Source: Pseudotamlana agarivorans
GTDB taxonomy: Bacteria; Bacteroidota; Bacteroidia; Flavobacteriales; Flavobacteriaceae
Length of the DNA: 64,000 bases
Assembly: GCF_018860245.1 (NCBI RefSeq)
Contig: NZ_JAHKPD010000025.1
Coordinates: forward strand, 1-64,000
Direction: 5' to 3'
In this document: piece by piece, positions 1 through 7,828 of the stretch
Position numbering within the stretch: position 1 is the first letter of the stretch
Layout: each line of letters opens with the position of its first letter
Position numbers and translations under genes: made by a program
The notes under the pieces: model-generated
The model's database searches: none
What the model saw: only the letters and a program-made list of their open reading frames with translations
What the model was told of the DNA's origin: nothing

Positions 1-95
1 GCAATATTCTTTTTACACGAAATCTTCTAAAAACTTTAAAAGTTATTGAATGTTCTTCCTATTATATAGGTACACATTATATGTAACGAGAATAA

Positions 96-255
96 TTCCG
101 CCGAAAGGCTAAACCCACATACCCTAATAAATAGTATTAATAAAAACAAAAGCTTCAGAAGTTAAGGGGTGCAAAAAAACAGCATTACAAAACTAGGCAT
201 CAATAATATTGCTATCATTATGGATGAAGTAATTCACCCTTCCGCCGAAAGGCTT
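96..255. repeat. Two copies of a short GNRA-capped hairpin motif
   Basis: The same 15-nt string TTCCGCCGAAAGGCT occurs at 96-110 and again at 240-254. Its core folds as GCC-GAAA-GGC, a three-pair stem closed by a GNRA tetraloop. The copies are 144 nt apart in a gene-free stretch downstream of the channel gene. No U-tract follows either copy, so a simple terminator is unlikely. Function unknown. Confidence 0.5.
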
Positions 256-288
256 ATAAAAATGAGTTAATATTAAACAAGAATTAAC

Positions 289-1386
289 CTATCTATATAG
301 TAAGTCGTAATTAGCCAAAAGCAAACGCCAATCATTAGATTCGATGTAATCAATAATATCTTGAGATATTTCGTTCTTTAATGCGGCATCAAATTGTTTA
401 GAAAACGCCATGGCATACATAGAGGTATTAAAGGAAAACTTGGATACTTCGTATTTTGAATCGTCTAAATCCTTTAATGTAAATCTAATTAAAGGTTCGT
501 CGTAAGCTAAGGCTTGAATTTCATCGTTATTTAAACCTTCCATTAATTCTGAAAATGTTTGATAAGAGCTCACTTTATTAAAGTAGTGGTTTACTAACCA
601 GGATTCGGTTGCTGATTTTTTAACGGTACCAATTTTGTAATTCTTAAATGTATCAAAACTATCGTCGGAAATACGCAGTTTATGCACGGTTAACGATGAT
701 GCAATACTGGCTGTTATACCTGAAATAAGAACGATAGCGGTAAACATCCAAATTAACCCGACAAACCTACCTCCTACCGTTTTAGGAGATTTATCGCCAT
801 AACCTACCGTTGTCATGGTTACTGCAGACCACCAAATACTATTAAAAACACCATGCCAACCTGGGCCAAACTCATCTTTGTTTTTATGACGCTCGAAAAA
901 CCAAACTAATACCCCAAACAGGGTTAATAAGAATAGTAACGTTCCTATGACTTTTAAGAAGTTGAAACTAAAAAAAGAATTAAGATAATCAATTAGCCTA
1001 CCGCCTTGAGATTTACTTTTAATCAAGCCCTTACATTCGGATATATAATAAGGTACAGAAAAGTCCATAACAGCATGGCGATCACTAGTGATGGTTAATG
1101 GCGATAACGACATATCTATTTCGCCATTTCCAACTCCTTCTAATAAATGTTCTAATGTGCGTTGTTCATAGATATAAACATGATCATTTAAGGATTTATT
1201 GATTTTATGCCACAACCTCACACTTATCCCTTCTAATTTTCCGTTTTCTAAAAAGCAAAAAGGCGGATCAATATTATAACCGATTATAATAGTATCTTTT
1301 CCTTTTAATATATCGCTATCTATTTGTTGGGCGCTAACCGCCTGTAAACTTAATAAAGCGATTAAAAGGGTTATTAGTTTATTCAT
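289..1386 (-). CDS. GluR0-like ligand-gated potassium channel (bacterial ionotropic glutamate receptor type)
   Basis: The protein combines a periplasmic amino-acid-binding-type domain with a K+ channel pore. With the start taken at 1386 it has 365 residues: a signal peptide (1-20), a binding lobe with the S1-like string PLTITSDR around 96-103, a membrane segment at about 143-164, a pore loop with the potassium selectivity filter TVGYGD at 193-198, a second membrane helix at about 206-230, then the second binding lobe to the C-terminus. This order (half-lobe, two-TM pore, half-lobe) is that of GluR0-type receptors. A longer frame reaches 1449, but the TTG-N19-TATATTTG promoter at 1405-1434 lies inside it, so 1386 is preferred. 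It probably senses an extracellular ligand and passes K+; the ligand cannot be read from the sequence. The gene stands alone. Confidence 0.85.
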   Translation of the reverse strand: MNKLITLLIALLSLQAVSAQQIDSDILKGKDTIIIGYNIDPPFCFLENGKLEGISVRLWHKINKSLNDHVYIYEQRTLEHLLEGVGNGEIDMSLSPLTITSDRHAVMDFSVPYYISECKGLIKSKSQGGRLIDYLNSFFSFNFLKVIGTLLFLLTLFGVLVWFFERHKNKDEFGPGWHGVFNSIWWSAVTMTTVGYGDKSPKTVGGRFVGLIWMFTAIVLISGITASIASSLTVHKLRISDDSFDTFKNYKIGTVKKSATESWLVNHYFNKVSSYQTFSELMEGLNNDEIQALAYDEPLIRFTLKDLDDSKYEVSKFSFNTSMYAMAFSKQFDAALKNEISQDIIDYIESNDWRLLLANYDLLYR

Positions 1387-1404
1387 AAAATAGGTTGTTG
1401 ATTT

Positions 1405-1434
1405 CAAATATAACAATTTATAAAACGTGTACAA
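1405..1434 (-). promoter_or_regulatory. Bacteroidota-type promoter of the channel gene
   Basis: On the minus strand TTG (1432-1434) is followed after exactly 19 nt by TATATTTG (1405-1412), matching the Bacteroidota -33/-7 consensus TTG-N19-TAnnTTTG. It lies 18 nt upstream of the ATG at 1386. Confidence 0.75.
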
Positions 1435-1679
1435 CCCTAACTGTAGCAACTATAAACAATCCATTTTAATGCATTTTAGTATTCATAACATCAACCTTAC
1501 TTACGTTAATACTGTAAACGTTCAATTATAAAAACTTAGTTATAATATGCACCGGTATGATAAGGATTATAGGATTAAAAAAAGTACGTCCACTTATATC
1601 AAAATAGGCCGAGCAATGATTAACCTGCCAAAAATCATTAAAATAATAGCTATCAACTTTAAATAATAATACACTGTAA

Positions 1680-1710
1680 TTGTATTAACAATTTTATACC
1701 ATTATCTTTG
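1680..1710 (+). promoter_or_regulatory. Bacteroidota-type promoter of the thrS operon
   Basis: TTG at 1680-1682 and TATCTTTG at 1703-1710 are separated by 20 nt, close to the TTG-N19-TAnnTTTG consensus. The -7 element lies 22 nt before the thrS ATG, leaving a short leader. No T-box-like leader fits in this distance. Confidence 0.75.
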
Positions 1711-1732
1711 CAGCCAGATTTTAAAATATTTT

Positions 1733-3667
1733 ATGATACATATTACATTACCTGATGGCAGTGTGAAAACGTTTGATGAAGGCGTTACACCTATGGATGT
1801 TGCAAAAAGCATTAGTGAAGGATTTGCTAGAAACGTGATTTCTGCAAATTTTAATGGTACAACTATTGAAACAGTAACTCCATTAACTACCGATGGTGCT
1901 TTAATTTTATACACCTGGAGGGAGGACGAAGGTAAAACCGCTTTTTGGCATAGTTCTGCTCACGTTTTAGCTCAAGCTATTGAGGAATTGTATGAAGGCG
2001 CTAAACTTACTATTGGTCCGGCTATCGAAAATGGTTTTTATTATGATGTTGATTTTGGCGACCACACTGTTTCTGAAAAAGATTTTAAAGCCATTGAAAC
2101 TAAAATGCTTGAAATCGCAAGAGGAAAGCATGAGTTTAAAATGCGTTCGGCAAGTAAGGCTGAAGCTTTAGACCTTTATAAAGAAAATCCTTTTAAAACA
2201 GAATTAATTGAAAACTTAGAAGATGGCACCATTACATTTTGTGACCACGCTACGTTTACCGATTTATGTCGTGGTGGGCACATTCCAAACACCGGAATCA
2301 TCAAAGCAGTTAAAATATTAAGTGTTGCTGGTGCTTACTGGAGAGGTAATGAGAAGAACCCACAATTAACACGTGTTTACGGCATTTCGTTTCCGAAGCA
2401 AAAAGAGCTTACCGAATATTTACATATGCTTGAAGAAGCAAAAAAACGCGACCATAGAAAACTTGGTAAGGAGTTAGAACTTTTTACATTTTCTAAACGC
2501 GTTGGACAGGGTTTACCGTTATGGTTACCTAAAGGTGCTGCTTTACGCGAACGTTTAGAGAATTTCTTGAAAGCGGCTCAGAAAAAAGCAGGCTACGAAA
2601 TGGTGGTTACCCCACATATTGGACAAAAGGAACTGTATGAAACATCAGGGCACTATGCTAAATATGGTGAAGATAGCTTCCAACCTATTTTAACACCTAA
2701 GGAAGATGAAGAGTTTTTATTAAAACCAATGAACTGTCCGCACCACTGTGAAATTTACAACAGTGCACAATGGAGTTATAAAGATTTACCAAAACGTTAT
2801 GCTGAATTTGGTACCGTATATAGATATGAACAAAGTGGCGAATTGCACGGTTTAACTCGTGTACGTGGCTTTACTCAAGATGACGCCCACTTATTCTGTA
2901 TGCCAGAACAATTGGATAAAGAATTTAAGGATGTTATCGATTTAGTACTTTATGTATTTGGTTCTTTAGGATTTGAAAACTTTACGGCACAAGTTTCTGT
3001 AAGAGATCCTGAAAATCCAGATAAATATATTGGTGATGTTGAAAACTGGGAAAAAGCAGAACAAGCGATTATTAATGCCGCGACCGATAAAGGTTTAGAT
3101 TTTGTTATTGAAACTGGAGAAGCTGCTTTTTATGGTCCGAAGTTAGATTTCATGGTGAAAGATGCTTTAGGAAGACGCTGGCAATTAGGAACGATTCAAG
3201 TAGATTACAATTTACCAGAACGTTTTGATTTAACATATAAAGGTAGCGATAATGAATCCCACAGACCAGTTATGATTCACCGTGCTCCTTTTGGAAGTAT
3301 GGAGCGTTTTGTAGCACTATTGCTAGAACATACAGGGGGTAATTTCCCGCTTTGGTTAATGCCAACACAGGTAATTATCCTATCAATTAGCGAGAAATAT
3401 GAAAAATACTCACAAAAAGTTTTAAATTTGCTAGAAAATGACGAAATTCGCGCCCTTGTAGACCATAGAAATGAAACTATAGGGAAGAAAATTAGGGAAG
3501 CCGAAATGCAAAAGCATCCTTATATGATCATTATAGGCGAGCAAGAAGAACAAGAAGGTAAAATCACTGTACGTCAGCACGGTGGCGCAGATTTAGGAAT
3601 GATTTCTGTTGAAGCTTTCTCTGAAATTATAAAAGAAGACATTAAAAAAACGTTGAAATCGTTTTAG
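1733..3667 (+). CDS. thrS: Threonyl-tRNA synthetase
   Basis: Class II aminoacyl-tRNA synthetase that charges tRNA-Thr in the cytoplasm. The 644-residue length is usual for the family. In order: an N-terminal TGS domain (about 1-62), the SAD editing domain with the HxxxH zinc motif (H73, H77), the catalytic core with the MNCPHH zinc/active-site string and the motif-2 region around YRYEQSGELHGLTRVRGF, motif 3 near HRAPFGSMERF, and a C-terminal anticodon-binding domain. The ATG at 1733 follows the promoter by 22 nt. The next gene, infC, begins 33 nt after the stop, and thrS-infC-rpmI-rplT form one operon, a widespread arrangement that ties tRNA charging to initiation factor and ribosomal protein supply. 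Confidence 0.98.
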   Translation: MIHITLPDGSVKTFDEGVTPMDVAKSISEGFARNVISANFNGTTIETVTPLTTDGALILYTWREDEGKTAFWHSSAHVLAQAIEELYEGAKLTIGPAIENGFYYDVDFGDHTVSEKDFKAIETKMLEIARGKHEFKMRSASKAEALDLYKENPFKTELIENLEDGTITFCDHATFTDLCRGGHIPNTGIIKAVKILSVAGAYWRGNEKNPQLTRVYGISFPKQKELTEYLHMLEEAKKRDHRKLGKELELFTFSKRVGQGLPLWLPKGAALRERLENFLKAAQKKAGYEMVVTPHIGQKELYETSGHYAKYGEDSFQPILTPKEDEEFLLKPMNCPHHCEIYNSAQWSYKDLPKRYAEFGTVYRYEQSGELHGLTRVRGFTQDDAHLFCMPEQLDKEFKDVIDLVLYVFGSLGFENFTAQVSVRDPENPDKYIGDVENWEKAEQAIINAATDKGLDFVIETGEAAFYGPKLDFMVKDALGRRWQLGTIQVDYNLPERFDLTYKGSDNESHRPVMIHRAPFGSMERFVALLLEHTGGNFPLWLMPTQVIILSISEKYEKYSQKVLNLLENDEIRALVDHRNETIGKKIREAEMQKHPYMIIIGEQEEQEGKITVRQHGGADLGMISVEAFSEIIKEDIKKTLKSF

Positions 3668-3700
3668 AAAATAATAAGTTTAATTTAAAATCATAAGGCC

Positions 3701-4246
3701 ATAGCAATTAGAAGAAGACAGCAACCAAGAAGGGTTTCGCAAGAAGACAAGCATAAAATTAACTCTAAAATTACTGCTCAAAAGTTACGTCTAGTAGGCG
3801 ATAACGTAGAGATTGGTATTTACACTAAAGGTGATGCTTTAAGAATAGCGAATGAGCAAGAGTTAGATCTTGTAGAAATATCTCCTAATGCAGACCCACC
3901 GGTTTGTAAGGTTATGGACTATAAAAAGTTTCTTTACGAACAAAAGAAACGTGATAAGGCTTTAAAATCTAAAGCGACGAAAGTTATCATTAAAGAAATT
4001 CGTTTTGGTCCACAAACCGATGATCATGACTACGAGTTTAAAAAGAAACACGCAGAGAAGTTCTTAAAAGAGGGTGCAAAATTAAAAGCATTCGTATTCT
4101 TTAAAGGACGTTCTATCATATTCAAAGAACAAGGGCAAATTTTATTATTAAAATTAGCAACCGATCTTGAAGAATTTGGAAAAGTAGAGCAAATGCCTCG
4201 ATTAGAAGGTAAGCGTATGACCATGTTTATTGCTCCAAAAAAGTAA
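3701..4246 (+). CDS. infC: Translation initiation factor IF-3, probable non-AUG start
   Basis: IF-3 binds the 30S subunit and checks initiator tRNA and start codon. The first in-frame ATG is at 3914, but that would remove the whole N-domain. Reading upstream in the same frame, the sequence stays open and encodes a typical N-domain (conserved strings [16 protein letters not shown] and [20 protein letters not shown]) back to an in-frame TAA at 3686. No ATG, GTG or TTG fits there; the likely starts are ATA at 3701 (IAIRRRQQ) or ATT at 3707, giving about 181 or 179 residues. AAGG at 3695-3698 is the only Shine-Dalgarno-like string. Rare start codons in infC (AUU in Escherichia coli) let IF-3 repress its own translation, and the same logic is expected here. 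Confidence 0.93.
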   Translation: MAIRRRQQPRRVSQEDKHKINSKITAQKLRLVGDNVEIGIYTKGDALRIANEQELDLVEISPNADPPVCKVMDYKKFLYEQKKRDKALKSKATKVIIKEIRFGPQTDDHDYEFKKKHAEKFLKEGAKLKAFVFFKGRSIIFKEQGQILLLKLATDLEEFGKVEQMPRLEGKRMTMFIAPKK

Positions 4247-4335
4247 TAAGCATTAGTTAAAGTAGAACAAAAAGCTGAACATATATTCAGCGTGAAAATA
4301 ATTAAGCGAAATAATTATAAACTAGGAAGAAGAAA

Positions 4336-4533
4336 ATGCCTAAAATGAAAACAAAATCTAGTGCCAAGAAACGTTTTAAAATAACGGGTACTGGAAAGAT
4401 CAAAAGAAAGCACGCTTTTAAGAGTCACATCTTAACAAAGAAATCTAAAAAGCGTAAGCTAAAGTTAACTCATGATGGTTTGGTACACAAAGCAGATGAG
4501 GATAACATTAAAACTATGATGCGTTTAAAATAA
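4336..4533 (+). CDS. rpmI: 50S ribosomal protein L35
   Basis: A very basic 65-residue protein beginning [20 protein letters not shown] and containing the L35 signature [20 protein letters not shown]. It belongs to the large ribosomal subunit. Length and sequence match the family. It lies 89 nt after infC and 160 nt before rplT, in the standard infC-rpmI-rplT order. In other phyla L20 represses this operon by binding its mRNA; the gap before rplT has a small hairpin (CTGG/CCAG near 4571-4586), but I cannot show an L20 site. Confidence 0.97.
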   Translation: MPKMKTKSSAKKRFKITGTGKIKRKHAFKSHILTKKSKKRKLKLTHDGLVHKADEDNIKTMMRLK

Positions 4534-4693
4534 ACACATCGGTTTTAATCGGTTAAAACAATTTATAAACCCTGGAGTTAGGCCAGTAAAAAAGAGTTAA
4601 AAATTAAAAGTTAGAAGTTTTAAATCTAGAAATAGACCAAAAATGAATAACTAGAAAGCATTTTAACCGCCTACTACAAAACACATTAAAATT

Positions 4694-5038
4694 ATGCCAA
4701 GATCAGTAAACTCTGTAGCAAAAAGAGCCAGAAGAAAAAAGGTTCTAAAACAAGCAAAAGGTTACTTCGGACGTCGTAAAAACGTTTGGACAGTAGCAAA
4801 AAACGCGGTTGACAAAGCGATGCAATACTCGTATAGAGACCGTAGAAACAAAAAGAGAACATTCCGTGCCTTATGGATTACGCGTATTAACGCTGCAGCC
4901 AGAGAACATGGTTTATCTTATTCTCAATTCATGGGCCAATTAAAAGCTAATGATATCGAATTAAACCGTAAGGTTTTAGCCGATTTAGCTATGAACAACC
5001 CAGAGGCTTTCAAAGCTGTAATTGAAAAAGTAAAATAA
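4694..5038 (+). CDS. rplT: 50S ribosomal protein L20
   Basis: A 114-residue basic protein with the L20 hallmark strings [20 protein letters not shown] near the start and [17 protein letters not shown] and [18 protein letters not shown] further on. L20 is an early assembly protein of the 50S subunit binding 23S rRNA. It is the last gene of the thrS-infC-rpmI-rplT operon and is followed 38 nt later by a strong intrinsic terminator. Confidence 0.98.
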   Translation: MPRSVNSVAKRARRKKVLKQAKGYFGRRKNVWTVAKNAVDKAMQYSYRDRRNKKRTFRALWITRINAAAREHGLSYSQFMGQLKANDIELNRKVLADLAMNNPEAFKAVIEKVK

Positions 5039-5076
5039 GGCTTTTTGCCTATTGTAAAACATATTATTCGCTTAAT

Positions 5077-5110
5077 AAAAAATCCGATTCGCAAGAATCG
5101 GATTTTTTTT
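5077..5110 (+). terminator. Rho-independent terminator of the thrS-rplT operon
   Basis: A perfect 10-bp stem (5081-5090 with 5095-5104, AATCCGATTC/GAATCGGATT) closes a GCAA loop and runs into eight T residues, with A residues upstream. It lies 38 nt after the rplT stop. Confidence 0.9.
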
Positions 5111-5138
5111 GTGGTATTTTGGGCGCTTGCTTCTTTAT

Positions 5139-5421
5139 GCTATTACGCAGAGAGGCACTGAGATTTCACAGAGTTTCACTGAGAAAATCAATGAATTAAT
5201 ACGCATGCTATTATGTAAAAAATTAGTAGGCGAGCAAGGCTCCAAAAACTAATAACCAAAAACCAGCAACCAATTTCAAGAAGCTATTACGCAGAGTTTC
5301 ACAGAGAATGACACAGAGCTCCACTGAGAAAATCAATAACTTAATGTGCATACTATTATGTAAAAATTAGCATACGACTAAGCCTCCAAAAACTAATAAC
5401 CAAAAACCAGCAACCAATTTT
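5139..5421. repeat. Two tandem copies of a degenerate intergenic repeat of about 140 bp
   Basis: Copy A (about 5139-5276) and copy B (about 5283-5421) share the same order of short strings: GCTATTACGCAGAG, TTTCACAGAG, CACTGAGAAAATCAAT, TATTATGTAAAAA, then TCCAAAAACTAATAACC and CAGCAACCAATTT. CACAGATT-type strings follow to about 5460. Related strings recur between the two tRNA genes (16718-17280). No open frame spans it. It is a dispersed non-coding repeat; its origin is not visible here. The rest of 5111-5576 shows nothing else. Confidence 0.7.
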
Positions 5422-5576
5422 TCCAGACACAGATTTCACCGATTTACACAGATTTTAGCTCAAAACCTTATTTTTGACACGAATTACACTAATTATCATT
5501 AATTTTTGTGTGCTACATCTTGGCGACTTTGTACCTTTTCGAGAAATAAAATACTAGATTGAACTTCGTTAAAAAT

Positions 5577-5831
5577 TTACTCAAATGGCTCCTTAGGTAA
5601 TGCTTTTAGGTTTTTGATGTACCGTTCTAGATTGAATGGTTTTTGATTTTTTATAACTTCAAATAACTCAACAGACACGCACTGTCCAATCATCTGTTTG
5701 GTATCAAAATCATCATATCCGTTTTTTATCAATCTATTATATGTCACCTTAACTTCAGGTGGATTATTATCCCTAAGTTGATTTTTTATAATCTCAAAAA
5801 TCTGTTCTCTAATTTTTTCATTTGCTTCCAT
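5577..5831 (-). CDS. Conserved small protein of unknown function
   Basis: I do not recognise a named family with certainty. The product is a small soluble acidic protein (84 residues from the ATG at 5831; 95 if the upstream in-frame ATG at 5864 is used). It shows a helical pattern, the string NNPPEVKVTYNRLIKNGYDD, a hydrophobic stretch MIGQCVSVELFEVI and a C-terminal LKALPKEPFE. There is no signal peptide or membrane segment. It follows yjbQ by 12 to 45 nt on the same strand, so the two are probably co-transcribed. The start at 5831 is preferred because the family-like sequence begins at MEANEKIREQIFEI, but 5864 cannot be excluded. Confidence 0.7.
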   Translation of the reverse strand: MEANEKIREQIFEIIKNQLRDNNPPEVKVTYNRLIKNGYDDFDTKQMIGQCVSVELFEVIKNQKPFNLERYIKNLKALPKEPFE

Positions 5832-5876
5832 AAATATAGTATCTCTAAGTTCGTTAGACTTCAATCTATAATTTTA

Positions 5877-6299
5877 TTAATTCCCAAAAGCCGTAACCAC
5901 AAGACTACGAGCCCCTCCATAATCACGATGTTCACACAAATAAATACCTTGCCAAATCCCCAAATTTAATCGTCCGTTTGTAATAGGGATTTGAACAGAA
6001 GCACCTAATAAAGAAGCTTTAATATGTGCTGGCATGTCATCAGGACCTTCGTAATTATGTTTGTAGTAGGGCGCATTTTCAGGAACCATTTTATTAAAAT
6101 GACTTTCAAAATCTTGACGCACGGTAAAATCGGCGTTTTCGTTAATGGTTAAACTGGCTGAAGTATGCTTGATAAAAACTTGCATCTGCCCCATTTGTAA
6201 ATCTTTAATTTCAGGCATTGCCTTTAGAATGTCCTCTGTAATTAAATGAAACCCTCTAGAATGTGGTTTTAATTTTATTTCCTTTTGAAAAAAATTCAT
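5877..6299 (-). CDS. YjbQ / UPF0047 family protein
   Basis: A 140-residue protein of the YjbQ (UPF0047) family. Family strings visible are FIKHTSASLTINENAD, the DMPAHIKASLLGASVQIPI block and the C-terminal LGIWQGIYLCEHRD. The His and Glu/Asp positions in these blocks form the conserved metal-site-like pocket of the family. Some members can substitute weakly for thiamine phosphate synthase, which gave the name 'secondary thiamine-phosphate synthase', but the physiological role is unsettled. Length is normal for the family. A small conserved unknown gene follows closely downstream. Confidence 0.88.
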   Translation of the reverse strand: MNFFQKEIKLKPHSRGFHLITEDILKAMPEIKDLQMGQMQVFIKHTSASLTINENADFTVRQDFESHFNKMVPENAPYYKHNYEGPDDMPAHIKASLLGASVQIPITNGRLNLGIWQGIYLCEHRDYGGARSLVVTAFGN

Positions 6300-6360
6300 G
6301 ATTGAAAATATAATCGTGCAAAATAATTGTTACTGATCAGTGAAGAACTTGTACTTACAA

Positions 6361-6393
6361 TACAGTCGACCTCGACTGCGCTCGGCCTGACAC
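6361..6393. repeat. Short G+C-rich intergenic repeat-like motif
   Basis: A G+C-rich island (GTCGACCTCGACTGCGCTCGG at 6365-6385, then CCTGACA) stands out in A+T-rich DNA between two minus-strand genes. From memory, strings of the type GAGCGCAGTCGA are common dispersed repeats between genes in Flavobacteriaceae; only one copy is in this window, so the repeat status is inferred. Confidence 0.4.
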
Positions 6394-6442
6394 TTTACTA
6401 ATCATGTTATTTAAAAGTATAAATCTAACAAAGAAAATTCAA

Positions 6443-7702
6443 TTAAGTTTTTTGTTTCTTCTTTTTTGCAGCTGGAAACAACACATTATTCAAAATTAGG
6501 CGATAACCTGGAGAGGTTGGGTGTAAGTCTAATTCTGTTTTAGCATCCCCTACCCGATGCTGATAATCTTCAGGGTCATGTCCGCCATAAAACGTAAAAA
6601 AACCTTTTCCTTTTATTCCATGAATGTATTTGGCTTCACCATTGGATTTTGTTTCACCCAGAACTAATACATTCGATTTAATTTCTTCACGTGTAAACGC
6701 CGTAGTTTGTCCCATAAAACCTTTTACTAAAGCCGTATGATTCTGGCACAACATAGTCGGAATAGGATCCCATTTTGCCGAAAAATCCATTAGTGAAAAA
6801 TAATCTGCTGTTTTAGGAATCATGCGTTTTCTTGTCATATCAATAGAAGAGAACTCATAAACTACTGGGCTGCGTTCAATCAAAAAATCGGTAAACGCAA
6901 AGGTTTTAGTGTAGTCAATTTTATTCTGATAATTTGGATCACTACCATCGCCGTCAAACATAGGTTCACAAATATCGACACCTTCAGCAGAGAGTGCGAT
7001 ATCAAAACTATCGGTCGCACTACACATGGCAAACATAAAGCCGCCACCAATAACATAATCTCTAATTTTTAAAGACACGGCTAATTTTTCCTCAGAAACT
7101 TTACTATAACCCAATTTTTCGGCTAAATCTTCGGCTTCTTTTTTCTCGTCTATATACCATGAGGTTGCACGATATTGGGCATAAAATTTGCCGTATTGCC
7201 CTGTGAAATCTTCGTGATGCAAGTGTAACCAATCGAAAACAAGTAAACCATCGTTTAAAACTTCTTCATCGTAAACCGTTTCATAAGGGATTTCGGCATA
7301 TTGAAGTACCATGGTTACGGCATCATCCCAAGGTAATTTTCCTTTAGGTGTGTAAACCGCTATTTTTGGTGCCTTCTCTAAAACAACAGCTTCCATGTTT
7401 TTGCTGGGACTGCTTATATCTTCAAGGATACTTTCTGTTTTAGCATTAGAAATGATTTCAAAAGAAACCCCTCGAATTTGACACTCCCTTTGAATATCTT
7501 CGGTATCAGGCAATAAAAAAGAACCACCTCTAAAGTTTAACAGCCACTTCACTTTTAAGTCTCTGTTAAGTGTCCAATAGGTAATTCCGTATGCTTTTAG
7601 GTGATTTTTTTGGCTCCCGGCATCCATAGGAATGAGGATGTAGGACGCATAGGAATTAAGCCCTAAAAATATAAAGAATAAGGTAAATATTATTTTTTTC
7701 AA
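6443..7702 (-). CDS. Secreted GATase1-like protein (often labelled 'asparagine synthetase B' in flavobacteria)
   Basis: A 419-residue protein with an N-terminal signal peptide (about 1-19) and no membrane segment after it. Homologues in flavobacteria often carry the name asparagine synthetase B, but I see neither the N-terminal Cys2 glutaminase nor the ATP-pyrophosphatase domain of AsnB. The visible motifs, GGGFMFAMCSATDSFDIAL (a possible nucleophile elbow) and GKGFFTFYGGHDPED near the C-terminus, look more like the class I glutamine amidotransferase / ThuA-like fold, where catalytic residues may be altered. Substrate and role are unknown. The gene stands alone between yjbQ and dnaB. The fold assignment is inference. 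Confidence 0.65.
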   Translation of the reverse strand: MKKIIFTLFFIFLGLNSYASYILIPMDAGSQKNHLKAYGITYWTLNRDLKVKWLLNFRGGSFLLPDTEDIQRECQIRGVSFEIISNAKTESILEDISSPSKNMEAVVLEKAPKIAVYTPKGKLPWDDAVTMVLQYAEIPYETVYDEEVLNDGLLVFDWLHLHHEDFTGQYGKFYAQYRATSWYIDEKKEAEDLAEKLGYSKVSEEKLAVSLKIRDYVIGGGFMFAMCSATDSFDIALSAEGVDICEPMFDGDGSDPNYQNKIDYTKTFAFTDFLIERSPVVYEFSSIDMTRKRMIPKTADYFSLMDFSAKWDPIPTMLCQNHTALVKGFMGQTTAFTREEIKSNVLVLGETKSNGEAKYIHGIKGKGFFTFYGGHDPEDYQHRVGDAKTELDLHPTSPGYRLILNNVLFPAAKKKKQKT

Positions 7703-7828
7703 TTTGAAAATAAAAGTTTTTAAGTTTTCTCAATCGTTACTTTTCGTAAGGAAAAAACTCAAAGGATTATAAACTGAAAGATACTTAAAAATTACAGCTC
7801 ATTAAACCATTTAACGAAATATTACGCG

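Larger units (their letters stand above)
1387..1732. other. Divergent intergenic region
   Basis: This 346-nt gap separates the divergent channel gene and thrS. It holds the two promoters annotated here; the middle (about 1450-1670) is A+T rich, and I see no further gene, RNA or repeat in it. Confidence 0.6.

Noticed and set aside
3914-4246. IF-3 beginning at the first ATG (110 residues)
   Set aside because: The conserved N-domain is encoded in frame upstream back to ATA/ATT, so this would be a truncated annotation.
4534-4693. L20-binding leader before rplT
   Set aside because: Only one weak four-bp hairpin is visible and no known L20 site pattern can be drawn.
5139-5421. CRISPR array
   Set aside because: Only two long degenerate copies without short regular repeats, unique spacers or cas genes.
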